NCBI RefSeq assembly: GCF_002157225.2
Contig: NZ_CP020038.1
Coordinates: 6,406,991-6,470,990, forward strand
Reading direction: 5' to 3'
DNA: 64,000 nucleotides
Source: Agarilytica rhodophyticola
Lineage (GTDB): Bacteria; Pseudomonadota; Gammaproteobacteria; Pseudomonadales; Cellvibrionaceae
The notes under the pieces were generated by a model. The model had not been told where the DNA came from. It worked only from the letters and a program-made list of their open reading frames with translations, and did no database searches. This document shows, in pieces, positions 8,505 to 17,074 of the stretch (its first letter is position 1; each line of letters begins with the position of its first letter). A program made the position numbers and the translations under genes.

Positions 8505-8945
8505 ATGAGCTTAATTGGTAATAATATTTCGACAAAAGCTGGTGGTGAAGAAGGTGGTGGAATTCAAGAATCGAGCATGACCACTTTAGCTGCCGGCGGT
8601 ATGGAGGAAGGTGGTGGTGTTAGCGATTCGGGAATATCTACCAAAGCCGGCGGAGGTATGGAGGAAGGTGGTGGCGTTAGCGATTCGGGAATATCCACTA
8701 AAGCCGGCGGTGGTATGGAAGAAGGCGGTGGCGTTAGCGACTCAGAAATATCTACGAAAGCCGGTGGCGAAGAAGGTGGCAACATTTACTTTGGATCTGA
8801 TCCAAAAATAAAGCTCGCGGAGCCTGATACAAGTATATTCGACATTTTAAATAAGGAAATAAATAGCGATAAAAGTGGCTCTAACAATTTAGTAGATAAT
8901 ATAAATAAGCTACTAAAGATTCTTGGTATAGATATAAAACTATAA
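8505..8945 (+). CDS. Repeat-rich graspetide-type RiPP precursor peptide
   Basis: 146 residues. After seven residues (MSLIGNN) come five repeats: ISTKAGGEEGGGIQESS (8-24), MTTLAAGGMEEGGGVSDSG (25-43), ISTKAGGGMEEGGGVSDSG (44-62), ISTKAGGGMEEGGGVSDSE (63-81) and ISTKAGGEEGGNIYFGS (82-98). Each contains [ST]T, a short spacer, then EE. Repeats 1 and 5 have the exact TT-x4-EE spacing known from plesiocin-type graspetides, where Thr hydroxyls are esterified to Glu side chains. Repeats 2-4 have a six-residue spacer. The last ~48 residues are not repetitive and look helical (SIFDILNKEI, then NNLVDNINKLLKILGIDIKL). The next gene, 45 bp downstream, is an ATP-grasp ligase of the right family. Known graspetide precursors carry an N-terminal leader; here only seven residues precede the first repeat. 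The product structure is inferred. Confidence 0.85.
   Translation: MSLIGNNISTKAGGEEGGGIQESSMTTLAAGGMEEGGGVSDSGISTKAGGGMEEGGGVSDSGISTKAGGGMEEGGGVSDSEISTKAGGEEGGNIYFGSDPKIKLAEPDTSIFDILNKEINSDKSGSNNLVDNINKLLKILGIDIKL
8526..8798 (+). repeat. Tandem core repeats of the precursor (about 57 bp units)
   Basis: Five in-frame units starting at 8526, 8577, 8634, 8691 and 8748. Units 2, 3 and 4 are 57 bp; units 1 and 5 are 51 bp because they lack two codons before EE. Units 3 and 4 differ mainly at third codon positions, so selection has kept the protein while the DNA drifted. Confidence 0.85.
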
Positions 8946-8990
8946 ATATAAAACTGGATTCAAAGTTGTATTAGCTTTTAATTAGATACT

Positions 8991-9962
8991 ATGAATAAAA
9001 CTCGAAAAATTGTTGTATTTGGTCAAACGGATTCAAGACAGTGTCAACATCAAGTCGAAACATTGCAGAATGCAGGTGCCGAAGTGGTCTGTTATTTTCC
9101 TCAGCTCAATCACGGTTTTCCTGAGTGGAGCTGGCACGACAGCGGCAAAATCATATGGGGAGAGCAAACCATAAGTTTTGACGAGATTCATTCAGTTCTA
9201 TGTTACAAAAGACCGTTACTTGCACCAGGGGAGTCTTTTTTTAGCAGAACCTCAAGTGCTAAACATAAGATGGACTGGCAACACTGGTATCACGAAAGTC
9301 TCGCTCAAAGAGACAGGCACGATACCATTATGGGATGGATATACACCTTTGAATCCAGAGGTAAACCGATTTATAACCCACAAAAAGCTATGGTCATTAG
9401 CGAGAATAAGCCTCTGCAGCTACAAATAATGCGTGAAGCAGGTTGTACCTTACCTGAAACATTAATTACCAATAATCCAGTGCAAGCAAAGCAATTTATG
9501 GAACATCTCGAACATGTTATTGCTAAACCTGCTGCAGGGGGCGCTTTGACAATTAACCCCAAACAATTGCAAGAAGAAGAGCTAGTACATATACGCCGCT
9601 CACCGGCCATTTTTCAACAGCGTATTTACGGCAAAGATCTTAGAGTCATGGTATTAGATAATCGTGTTATCTCTTGCGTCTGTGTATGCGTACCGGAAGG
9701 CACACTAGACTTCAGAGGAGATAAGGACTATGAAGAAGGATCTGCTACCTATCAACACCATACCCTCCCTGATGATATCCAAAAAATATGCATTAAAATT
9801 GCAAAGAACATGGGCTATAGATTCTGCGGCATTGATATCAAACTCACAGATGACAACGGTTATTACTTTCTTGAAGTCAACTCAAGTCCCATATACTTAG
9901 ATGTGGAGTTAAAAACAGGAGATGCCATTACGCAGCAACTTGCCTCCGCTTTACTTTCATAA
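8991..9962 (+). CDS. ATP-grasp peptide macrocyclase (graspetide / MvdC-MvdD-like ligase)
   Basis: 323 residues. The N-terminal ~110 residues form a pre-ATP-grasp domain (KIVVFGQTDSRQCQHQVETL). An ATP-grasp fold follows: YNPQKAMVISENKPLQLQIM (nucleotide-binding entry), AGCTLPETLITNNP, VIAKPAAGG (ATP-binding lysine), SPAIFQQRIYGKDLRVMVLD, LDFRGDKDY (counterpart of the DxR motif of these ligases), CGIDIKLTDD, and the metal-binding YYFLEVNSSPIYLD. This order is that of microviridin/plesiocin-type ligases, which form omega-ester or omega-amide links between Ser/Thr/Lys and Asp/Glu side chains, rather than RimK or D-Ala ligases. It sits 45 bp after the repeat precursor, probably in one transcript. 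No second ligase, acetyltransferase, protease or transporter is nearby. It has no clear Shine-Dalgarno. Confidence 0.85.
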   Translation: MNKTRKIVVFGQTDSRQCQHQVETLQNAGAEVVCYFPQLNHGFPEWSWHDSGKIIWGEQTISFDEIHSVLCYKRPLLAPGESFFSRTSSAKHKMDWQHWYHESLAQRDRHDTIMGWIYTFESRGKPIYNPQKAMVISENKPLQLQIMREAGCTLPETLITNNPVQAKQFMEHLEHVIAKPAAGGALTINPKQLQEEELVHIRRSPAIFQQRIYGKDLRVMVLDNRVISCVCVCVPEGTLDFRGDKDYEEGSATYQHHTLPDDIQKICIKIAKNMGYRFCGIDIKLTDDNGYYFLEVNSSPIYLDVELKTGDAITQQLASALLS

Positions 9963-10098
9963 CCATAAGTCGACTTACTGTTTGTATAAAAATCGCCCTG
10001 ATGACTCTGGCTCAATAAATAAAAAAATCGCCCAAGCGGCTTTAATTTTTTATGAAAAGGATTAAGATCTCTTTTTTGTTTGAATTGAAGGTCATGAG

Positions 10099-10815
10099 AT
10101 GGGTAGAGCATATCAGAACCGTAAAGAGTCGATGGCAAAGACGTCGGATCAGAACTCCAAGTTGTATAGCAAATACAGTCGGGAAATATACACTGTAGCC
10201 AAATCCGGAGGGGCAGATCCGAATGGAAATTTATCCCTTCGCAGCTTGCTGGATCGTGCAAAAAAAGATCAAGTGCCTAGCCATGTGATCCAAAAGGCCT
10301 TGGCAAAATCGGAAGGGGCAGATGGAGAAGACTACGCGGTCGCCCGCTATGAAGGCTTTGGCCCCGCCAACTGTATGGTGATAGTCGACTGTTTAACCGA
10401 TAACCCAAACCGCACTTTTGGTGATGTACGAACCTGCTTTAACAAAACAAAATGCAAAATTGGTAGCCAAGGCACCGTTATGCATATGTTTGATCATCTC
10501 GCCATATTTGTGTTCCCTGGCGACGATGAAGAAGCAATACTAGAAGCCCTGATGATGGCCGATGTAGACGTGACGGATATCGAAAGTGACGCTGGTAAAA
10601 TTACGGTGTTTGCCCCCCACAATGAATATAACAAAGCCAAAGTTGCTTTAAACGAGACCCTCGGCGAAGTGGAATTCGAGGTCGATGAAATTCAGTTTGT
10701 ACCGCAGAACACATCACCTATTTCTGGCGATGATGTTGAGACATTTAACAAGCTCTTGGACATGCTAAACGAACTTGAAGACGTACAAAACGTTTATCAT
10801 AGTGCTGAATTTTAA
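10099..10815 (+). CDS. yeeN: YebC/PmpR-family protein, YeeN-like
   Basis: 238 residues, the same size as E. coli YeeN. Recognisable blocks: [15 protein letters not shown] (N-terminal basic arm), [38 protein letters not shown], the family signature [20 protein letters not shown], then [20 protein letters not shown]. It ends [11 protein letters not shown], like YebC-family C-termini. Members bind DNA as regulators or, for the TACO1/YebC type, help ribosomes translate difficult stretches such as polyproline. The YeeN branch is the less studied paralogue. The start is supported by the conserved MGR opening. A hairpin that may end this transcript lies 8 bp after the stop. Confidence 0.9.
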   Translation: MGRAYQNRKESMAKTSDQNSKLYSKYSREIYTVAKSGGADPNGNLSLRSLLDRAKKDQVPSHVIQKALAKSEGADGEDYAVARYEGFGPANCMVIVDCLTDNPNRTFGDVRTCFNKTKCKIGSQGTVMHMFDHLAIFVFPGDDEEAILEALMMADVDVTDIESDAGKITVFAPHNEYNKAKVALNETLGEVEFEVDEIQFVPQNTSPISGDDVETFNKLLDMLNELEDVQNVYHSAEF

Positions 10816-10822
10816 GATGCCT

Positions 10823-10844
10823 GCGCTGGTCTATTGACCAGCGC
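10823..10844 (+). terminator. Hairpin between the yeeN-like gene and glnE
   Basis: Perfect 9-bp GC-rich stem GCGCTGGTC / GACCAGCGC with loop TATT. No T-run follows, so it may be a weak terminator. It also contains the TTG at 10834 that could be mistaken for the glnE start. Confidence 0.5.
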
Positions 10845-10926
10845 CAATGTATCCCTGTATAAAAATCAATCCAACAAAAGACTGAGCAATTACATATGCC
10901 GTCTAGAAGTTGATATAGGGCCTGAT

Positions 10927-13833
10927 ATGTCTGCCAAATTCCCCTGGGCTTCGTCGCAGTCACGCGATAAGCATGAAAATTTTTATGAGCGATTAAGCAA
11001 CAGTTCCTCAAGCGAACAGCAACAACAAATAAACGACTTATTAGCCAGCAATAAGCAATGGCAACAGCAGCTAGAACTGATGTTAGACACCAGCCGCTAT
11101 GTACAAGAACAAATTATTTGTCACCCTAATCATCTAATAGATTTACTCAGCGATAACACCATAGCTAATGGGGATTTTCATCTCACCTACCATGACACCT
11201 TACAAAACCACGGCACACAAAGCCCAGAAGAATTCGATCGCTTCCTAAGACTATTTCGCGCCAAAGCCATGATGCGCATTATTTGGCGGGATTTTAATTC
11301 AATTGCATGTTTTCAAGAAACGGCTTTGGATCTGTCTTTGTTGGCCCGTGCTTGCCTTAACTCTGCCCTATTATTTCACCACCAACAACTAACCGAAAAA
11401 TACGGTGAACCCAGAAATAAAGAAGGAGAAAAACAGCCTTTTCTCATCATCGGCATGGGCAAGCTAGGAGCTAATGAGCTCAATCTTTCTTCTGACATTG
11501 ATCTTATATTTACGTTCTGCGAAAAGGGACAAACCGACTCACCTAAGCGCGCCTTGGATAATAATGAATTTTTCTCTCGTCTAGGTAAAAAAATTATTCA
11601 CAGTATCGATGCCATGACCTCTGAGGGTATGGTATTTCGTGTTGACATGCGTTTACGTCCCTACGGGCAAAGCGGCCCCTTGGTACATAGCTTCAACGCC
11701 CTTGAAGAGTATTATCAAAGCCAAGGACGCGAATGGGAACGTTATGCCATGGTCAAGGCAGATGTAGTTGCCAGTAATGCTAGCGATGAACAAAAAGATA
11801 AATTGATGTCGATGTTACGCAGCTTTACTTATCGCAAATATATCGACTTCTCTGTTATCGATGCATTGCGAAATTTAAAGACAATGATCGTTCAGGAAGT
11901 AAAACGACGAGGTCTACAAGAGGATATTAAATTAGGGGCTGGTGGTATTAGAGAAATAGAATTTATAGCACAAGTCTTTCAGCTTATTCGCGGTGGTCGC
12001 GAACATGCGCTACAGCACAATGGTCTATTGACAATCTTACCGCTGCTGGCCGAATTAAATTGTTTGCCCAATAAAACCGTCGATAGTTTACAAAAAGCCT
12101 ATATTTTTTTGAGAAATACCGAACACGCTATCCAGGGCTACAATGACGAGCAAAGCCAGAAACTCCCCACCAATAAAGACGCTCAAGCAGCACTATGTCG
12201 CGTGATGGCATTCGACAGTTGGCAACAATTTAGTGAGCAGCTCGATCATCATAGAATGTTTGTGCAAGAGGTATTCGCTGATCTTATTGCCGCGCCCGAG
12301 AATCAAGGCCAACAAAGCGAGCACCTGCAAAACTGGATATCATTTTGGCAAAGTAACGACGAAAAACAACACGCGCAGCAACAGCTTGCTGACTCCGGTC
12401 ACGAAAACCCCGAACTTAGTTATCGAATTATTGATGAATTAAGAGCTTGGAAGGCACAAGCAAACATGCACAAAATTAGTCATGAACGCCTAGATACTTT
12501 CATGCCGGTTCTACTACTGAACTTAGAAAATACTCTAGCGCCAAGCGAGACCTTACAAAGACTGATAAAACTTATTAAATCCGTTGTGCGTCGTAGTGCT
12601 TATCTACTACTTTTAATCGAAAACCCGGAAGCATTGAAGCAGCTACTGAAGCTCACCCAAGCCAGCCCATGGTTTGGCGATCGCTTAGCCGAGCACCCGG
12701 CCTTACTAGATGAATTACTCTCTCCTGAAACCCTTTATCACCCTCCTCTGCGCCACGAATTACAATCGGAACTTACACGCTTAACATTACGTATTGCTGA
12801 AGATGACTTAGAAGCTCAGATGGAGGCGCTGCGATATTTTCGTTCAGCACACACATTACGAGTAGCAGCTTCAGAAATAACAGAAGCCTTACCGCTCATG
12901 AAAGTAAGTGATTACTTAACATGGATAGCAGAAGTAATACTCGACTATACATTGTGGCTGTGTTGGCGGGAGATGACCAGAAAACACGGCTACCCCGATG
13001 GTGTAGAAAAGGATATCCCCGAATTTATTATCGTTGCCTATGGCAAACTTGGTGGTATCGAATTAGGCCACGGTTCCGACTTAGATCTTGTGTTTATCCA
13101 CAATGGCAGCACCAATGGTTACACAGATGGTAAACGCAGTTTAGACAACCAAACATTCTTTATGCGCCTAGGCCAAAAAATTATTCATTTCCTCACCACT
13201 AATATGCCCTCTGGTGATTTATATGAGGTGGATATGCGTCTGCGCCCCTCGGGTAACTCGGGCATGCTTGTCACCAGTGCCAACAGCTTTGCCAAATACC
13301 AACAAGAGTCCGCCTGGACATGGGAACATCAAGCGCTGGTGCGTGCTCGTGTTATTGCAGGTAGCAACACGCTGCGTAAAGAATTTGAAAATATCAGAGC
13401 CGATGTATTACGCCGTAAAAGAAAGCTTGATGTGTTAAATCGAGAGGTGGTTGAGATGCGCAACAAAATGCGTACCCACCTAGGTAGCGATGACAAAAAT
13501 GAAGATGTTTTTCACCTTAAGCAGGATCAAGGCGGTATCGTCGACATAGAATTTATGGTTCAATATGGGGTACTCGCCTGGTCTCACTCTCACCCAGCGT
13601 TAGTAACATATACGGACAACATCCGAATATTGGAATCTTTTGCAGAAACCAATTTGCTGGACACTCATGAGGTCGACCAGCTCATAAAAGCCTATAAAGC
13701 ATTTCGTTCAGCGGGACATCACTTGACCTTGCAACAGCAGCCAAGCATTGTCGATGCTGACCAGTTCGTTTGTGAACGACAAAGTGTCTCAAATATATGG
13801 CGGCACCTGATGACTTCATCTGCCGATATATAA
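10927..13833 (+). CDS. glnE: Bifunctional glutamine synthetase adenylyltransferase/deadenylase
   Basis: GlnE attaches AMP to, and removes it from, a tyrosine of glutamine synthetase under control of PII proteins and glutamine. The protein has two nucleotidyltransferase halves. The N-terminal adenylyl-removing half carries GMGKLGANELNLSSDIDLIF and VDMRLRPYGQSG. The C-terminal adenylylating half carries AYGKLGGIELGHGSDLDLVF and VDMRLRPSGNSGM. I place the start at the ATG at 10927, preceded by AGGGCC. This gives 968 residues against about 946 in E. coli. The frame extends upstream to a TTG at 10834, but that codon lies inside a perfect hairpin. Two PII genes and amtB lie about 10-13 kb downstream. 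Confidence 0.95.
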   Translation: MSAKFPWASSQSRDKHENFYERLSNSSSSEQQQQINDLLASNKQWQQQLELMLDTSRYVQEQIICHPNHLIDLLSDNTIANGDFHLTYHDTLQNHGTQSPEEFDRFLRLFRAKAMMRIIWRDFNSIACFQETALDLSLLARACLNSALLFHHQQLTEKYGEPRNKEGEKQPFLIIGMGKLGANELNLSSDIDLIFTFCEKGQTDSPKRALDNNEFFSRLGKKIIHSIDAMTSEGMVFRVDMRLRPYGQSGPLVHSFNALEEYYQSQGREWERYAMVKADVVASNASDEQKDKLMSMLRSFTYRKYIDFSVIDALRNLKTMIVQEVKRRGLQEDIKLGAGGIREIEFIAQVFQLIRGGREHALQHNGLLTILPLLAELNCLPNKTVDSLQKAYIFLRNTEHAIQGYNDEQSQKLPTNKDAQAALCRVMAFDSWQQFSEQLDHHRMFVQEVFADLIAAPENQGQQSEHLQNWISFWQSNDEKQHAQQQLADSGHENPELSYRIIDELRAWKAQANMHKISHERLDTFMPVLLLNLENTLAPSETLQRLIKLIKSVVRRSAYLLLLIENPEALKQLLKLTQASPWFGDRLAEHPALLDELLSPETLYHPPLRHELQSELTRLTLRIAEDDLEAQMEALRYFRSAHTLRVAASEITEALPLMKVSDYLTWIAEVILDYTLWLCWREMTRKHGYPDGVEKDIPEFIIVAYGKLGGIELGHGSDLDLVFIHNGSTNGYTDGKRSLDNQTFFMRLGQKIIHFLTTNMPSGDLYEVDMRLRPSGNSGMLVTSANSFAKYQQESAWTWEHQALVRARVIAGSNTLRKEFENIRADVLRRKRKLDVLNREVVEMRNKMRTHLGSDDKNEDVFHLKQDQGGIVDIEFMVQYGVLAWSHSHPALVTYTDNIRILESFAETNLLDTHEVDQLIKAYKAFRSAGHHLTLQQQPSIVDADQFVCERQSVSNIWRHLMTSSADI

Positions 13834-13931
13834 AGAAACGTAATACAAGATCGAGATATCGAAATTACAGCCAAAACGAACAACAAACGAGAGCAAAATA
13901 GATTAATTAATTTGCATTATTGGAGAACTTT

Positions 13932-14888
13932 ATGTCATTCGCAGACCGCGATGGTGTTATATGGTTTGACGGAGAATTGGTACCCTGGCGCGACGCCAAA
14001 GTACATGTTTTAACCCATACCCTGCATTATGGAATGGGCGTTTTTGAAGGCGTACGAGCTTATAATACCGCAAGTCAAAATACAGATGCAGGAAGCAGTG
14101 ATAAAGGCACCTGCATTTTTCGATTAAAAGAACATACCGATCGCCTATTTCGCTCGGCACATATTATGAATATGAAGATGCCCTGGGATAAAGAAGCGAT
14201 TAATGAAGCACAAAAATCTGTGGTTAGGGAAAACAACCTTGCTGAGGCTTATTTACGCCCCATGGTGTTTTATGGCTCAGAGGGTATGGGGCTACGAGCA
14301 GACAATCTAAAAACACACGTGATTGTTGCCGCTTGGGAATGGCCTACTTATATGTCACAAGAAGCCACCGAGAATGGTATCAAGGTAAGGACATCAAGCT
14401 ACACTCGCCACCATGTTAATATTTCTATGTGCAAGGCTAAAGCCAACGGCCACTACATAAACTCCATGCTGGCCCTGAAAGAAGCCCTGGACTCCGGTTG
14501 TGAGGAGGCACTACTTCTAGACAATGAAGGTTATGTAGCAGAAGGTAGTGGGGAGAATATTTTTATCGTCCGCGAGGGTGAATTATATACACCCGAGCTT
14601 ACTTCCTGCCTAGATGGTATTACCCGCAGCACCATTTTTCAATTTGCTGCCGATCAAGGCTTGAAAATCCACGAAAAACGCATAACCCGCGACGAAGTCT
14701 ACGTTGCTGACGAAGCCTTCTTCACCGGCACAGCGGCTGAAGTTCTGCCCATCAAAGAACTGGATGGTCGTGCAATAGGCAATGGAAAACGCGGCCCAAT
14801 TACGCAAATCCTTCAATCCATGTACTTTGAGACGATCAAAGGACAAAGGGAAGAATACTTCGACTGGCTAGCGCCAGTGAAAGCCTAA
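13932..14888 (+). CDS. ilvE: Branched-chain amino acid aminotransferase
   Basis: 318 residues, fold-type IV PLP enzyme that transfers the amino group in the last step of Val, Leu and Ile synthesis. Visible features: IWFDGELVPWRDAKVHVLTH, the FEGVRAY signature of IlvE, the PLP-lysine region CKAKANGHYINSMLA, and GYVAEGSGENIFIV with CLDGITRSTI near the cofactor phosphate. It ends in AFFTGTAAEVLPI and a short tail. The ATG at 13932 has GGAGA six bases upstream. A TTG at 13920 in the same frame overlaps that binding site and is rejected. It lies about 100 bp after glnE. Confidence 0.95.
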   Translation: MSFADRDGVIWFDGELVPWRDAKVHVLTHTLHYGMGVFEGVRAYNTASQNTDAGSSDKGTCIFRLKEHTDRLFRSAHIMNMKMPWDKEAINEAQKSVVRENNLAEAYLRPMVFYGSEGMGLRADNLKTHVIVAAWEWPTYMSQEATENGIKVRTSSYTRHHVNISMCKAKANGHYINSMLALKEALDSGCEEALLLDNEGYVAEGSGENIFIVREGELYTPELTSCLDGITRSTIFQFAADQGLKIHEKRITRDEVYVADEAFFTGTAAEVLPIKELDGRAIGNGKRGPITQILQSMYFETIKGQREEYFDWLAPVKA

Positions 14889-14901
14889 GTTTTACCCTGT
14901 A

Positions 14902-14927
14902 GCCCAACGTACTTAAGTGCGCTGGGC
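14902..14927 (+). terminator. Imperfect hairpin after ilvE
   Basis: GCCCA..CG.ACTT pairs with AAGT.CG.TGGGC, 13 bp after the ilvE stop. No T-run follows; a terminator is plausible but weak. The remaining ~240 bp up to the ABC transporter holds no gene. Confidence 0.4.
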
Positions 14928-15164
14928 CAGGGTCTATCCAGTCTTGCCAATGGCGCCCGCTGTATTTCGAGGCCTGATCCCTTTACACTTCGAATTGTTG
15001 ATATAACATGTTGCACTTCAAGGGAAAGCTCTTAATGTTAAATTAGAGCAACGGAGTGTTGTCGGCGCCAATTCGCCCAGCTCCGGCCCTCACTTAGAAC
15101 CCTATTAATAAACCCCTAAGTTCTAGAAGCTGTTTTCTAGATGCTGTAAGAAGAGAGAACAGAT

Positions 15165-16919
15165 TTGCAAAATTCCGGCCTCTACAAACGCCTTTTAAGT
15201 TACGCTTTCCAATATAAATTTTTTCTTGCTCTCAGTGTCTTTGGCTTTGTCCTATACGGCGCCATGGAAACATCGCTCGTGGCGATGCTCAAATATTTTG
15301 TTGACTACCTAAATAACGAACCTTCCGAAGCATTATATTTTTTACCTGCTGAAGTGGTAAATACTATTTATTTCGTGCCTTTGGGAGTAATAGTCTTGAG
15401 TGTACTAAGAGGGCTGGGTTCCTTTCTTGGTAATTTCTTCATGAGCCGAGTTGGTCTTAACGTTGTAAATAACCTTCGAAAAACTGTATTCACTCACATG
15501 CTTTATATGCCTCAAAGCTATTACGATCAGCGTAACAGTGGAGAGTTGGTATCTCTAATTATATATAATATAGAGCAGGTAACAGACTCAGTTACCAATG
15601 CAATCAAGATTATGCTTCGCGATGGCAGCGTCGTTATTTTCTGCTTAATATCAATGATCACAATTAACTGGAAGCTTACTCTTATATTTTTTGTCATCGC
15701 CCCCATCCTTGGTAGTATCATTTTTCTAGCTTCACGGTATTTTAGACGTAAAAGCAGAAGTATTCAGAGTGCTGTTGGCCAAATTACCCATATATCTACC
15801 GAATCGTTCCAAGGCATTAAGCTGGTTAAAAGTTACCTTGGAGAGAAGTACGAAAACGCGCGCTTTCAGAGTGCAGCCAATAATAACCTTGAACTTTCAA
15901 CTAAATATGAACGGGTTAAGGCATTACAAACACCGATACTACATATTGTTATAGCTATATCACTGGCCTGTATTTTTTACTTAATCATGAAGATATGGAA
16001 TGGTAGCGCTGCCGATGCAGTTGAGTATGTAGGCTACGCCGGCCTAATAGCCAAACCCTTTCGCCAACTCTCTACAGTTAATTCCATTATTCAGCGAGGT
16101 ATGGCCGCAGCAGAAACCATCTTTGCCACTATCGATAGTGAAAGAGAGAAAGATAATGGACAGAAAACCCTAGAGCAGGTTAAAGGTAAGATTGTATTTA
16201 GAAATGTCAGCTTTAACTACAACGAAAATGAACAAGCAATACGCAATATTGATTTTGTGATTGAACCGGGTGAAACAGTCGCCCTAGTGGGTTCATCAGG
16301 CAGTGGTAAATCGACAATAGCCAGCTTACTACTGAGGTTCTACGAATCATCATCAGGTAGTATTACTATCGATGGTATAGAAATTAACGATATCCAAATG
16401 CAGAATTTACGTCACAATATCGCACTGGTTAACCAACAGACGACCCTTTTCAACGACAGTGTTCGTTCTAATATTGCCTATGGTAGTGACCTACAAAATG
16501 CAAGCGATGAGGACATTAAGTTGGCTGCACAAGGCGCCTATGCCAAGCACTTTATTGACAACCTAGACGACGGCTTCGAGACAAACATTGGAGAAGACGG
16601 AGGTTTACTCTCTGGGGGGCAACGTCAACGTATCGCCATCGCACGTGCACTCCTTAAAAATGCACCCATTTTAATTTTAGATGAAGCCACATCGGCCCTA
16701 GATAATGAGTCTGAAAAACATATTCAAGTAGATCTAGAACGATTAAAAGAAGGACGCACAACCCTAGTTATTGCTCATAGATTATCCACCATAGAGAATG
16801 CCGATAAAATAATCGTTATGCAACAAGGAGAAATTATTGAGCAAGGAAACCATCAAGAGCTTATGGCCAAAAATGGTGCTTATGTCAAACTTCACAATAC
16901 TCAAATAAATAATGCCTAA
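15165..16919 (+). CDS. msbA: MsbA-like lipid A / lipid-flipping ABC transporter
   Basis: 584 residues, one transmembrane domain fused to one ATPase domain, the half-transporter layout of MsbA. Six membrane segments lie in residues ~15-300 (FFLALSVFGFVLYGAM opens the first). The ATPase has Walker A GSSGSGKST, Q-loop LVNQQTTLFND, signature LSGGQRQRIAIARALL, Walker B ILILDEATSALD and the switch histidine in VIAHRLSTI. MsbA flips lipid A-core across the inner membrane. The start is a TTG at 15165 behind AAGAGAGA; no ATG precedes the first membrane helix. lpxK, a common partner, is not adjacent, so another lipid or drug substrate is possible. Confidence 0.85.
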   Translation: MQNSGLYKRLLSYAFQYKFFLALSVFGFVLYGAMETSLVAMLKYFVDYLNNEPSEALYFLPAEVVNTIYFVPLGVIVLSVLRGLGSFLGNFFMSRVGLNVVNNLRKTVFTHMLYMPQSYYDQRNSGELVSLIIYNIEQVTDSVTNAIKIMLRDGSVVIFCLISMITINWKLTLIFFVIAPILGSIIFLASRYFRRKSRSIQSAVGQITHISTESFQGIKLVKSYLGEKYENARFQSAANNNLELSTKYERVKALQTPILHIVIAISLACIFYLIMKIWNGSAADAVEYVGYAGLIAKPFRQLSTVNSIIQRGMAAAETIFATIDSEREKDNGQKTLEQVKGKIVFRNVSFNYNENEQAIRNIDFVIEPGETVALVGSSGSGKSTIASLLLRFYESSSGSITIDGIEINDIQMQNLRHNIALVNQQTTLFNDSVRSNIAYGSDLQNASDEDIKLAAQGAYAKHFIDNLDDGFETNIGEDGGLLSGGQRQRIAIARALLKNAPILILDEATSALDNESEKHIQVDLERLKEGRTTLVIAHRLSTIENADKIIVMQQGEIIEQGNHQELMAKNGAYVKLHNTQINNA

Positions 16920-17074
16920 AGCTCAATCTTTTGAAGTAGGTTCCATTTATAAGCTTTTCTAGATATAAGTTAAAATATTCTAATAGCCCCTCAGACACCC
17001 CCTCACAGCACTGCTAGTATAAAGGTTTAGGGTACCAACTAATCGTCTATTCTAGCCATTAAATAAATACAGCA

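Noticed and set aside
8564-8785. Minus-strand frame opposite the RiPP precursor repeats
   Set aside because: Repetitive Pro/Ser shadow of the GG-EE repeats. The plus frame has the ligase partner and silent-site drift that support it as the coding strand.
8991-9962. ATP-grasp gene as a RimK-type glutamate ligase or glutathione synthetase
   Set aside because: The motif order with LDFRGDKDY and FLEVNSSP, plus the adjacent repeat precursor, fits peptide macrocyclases better.
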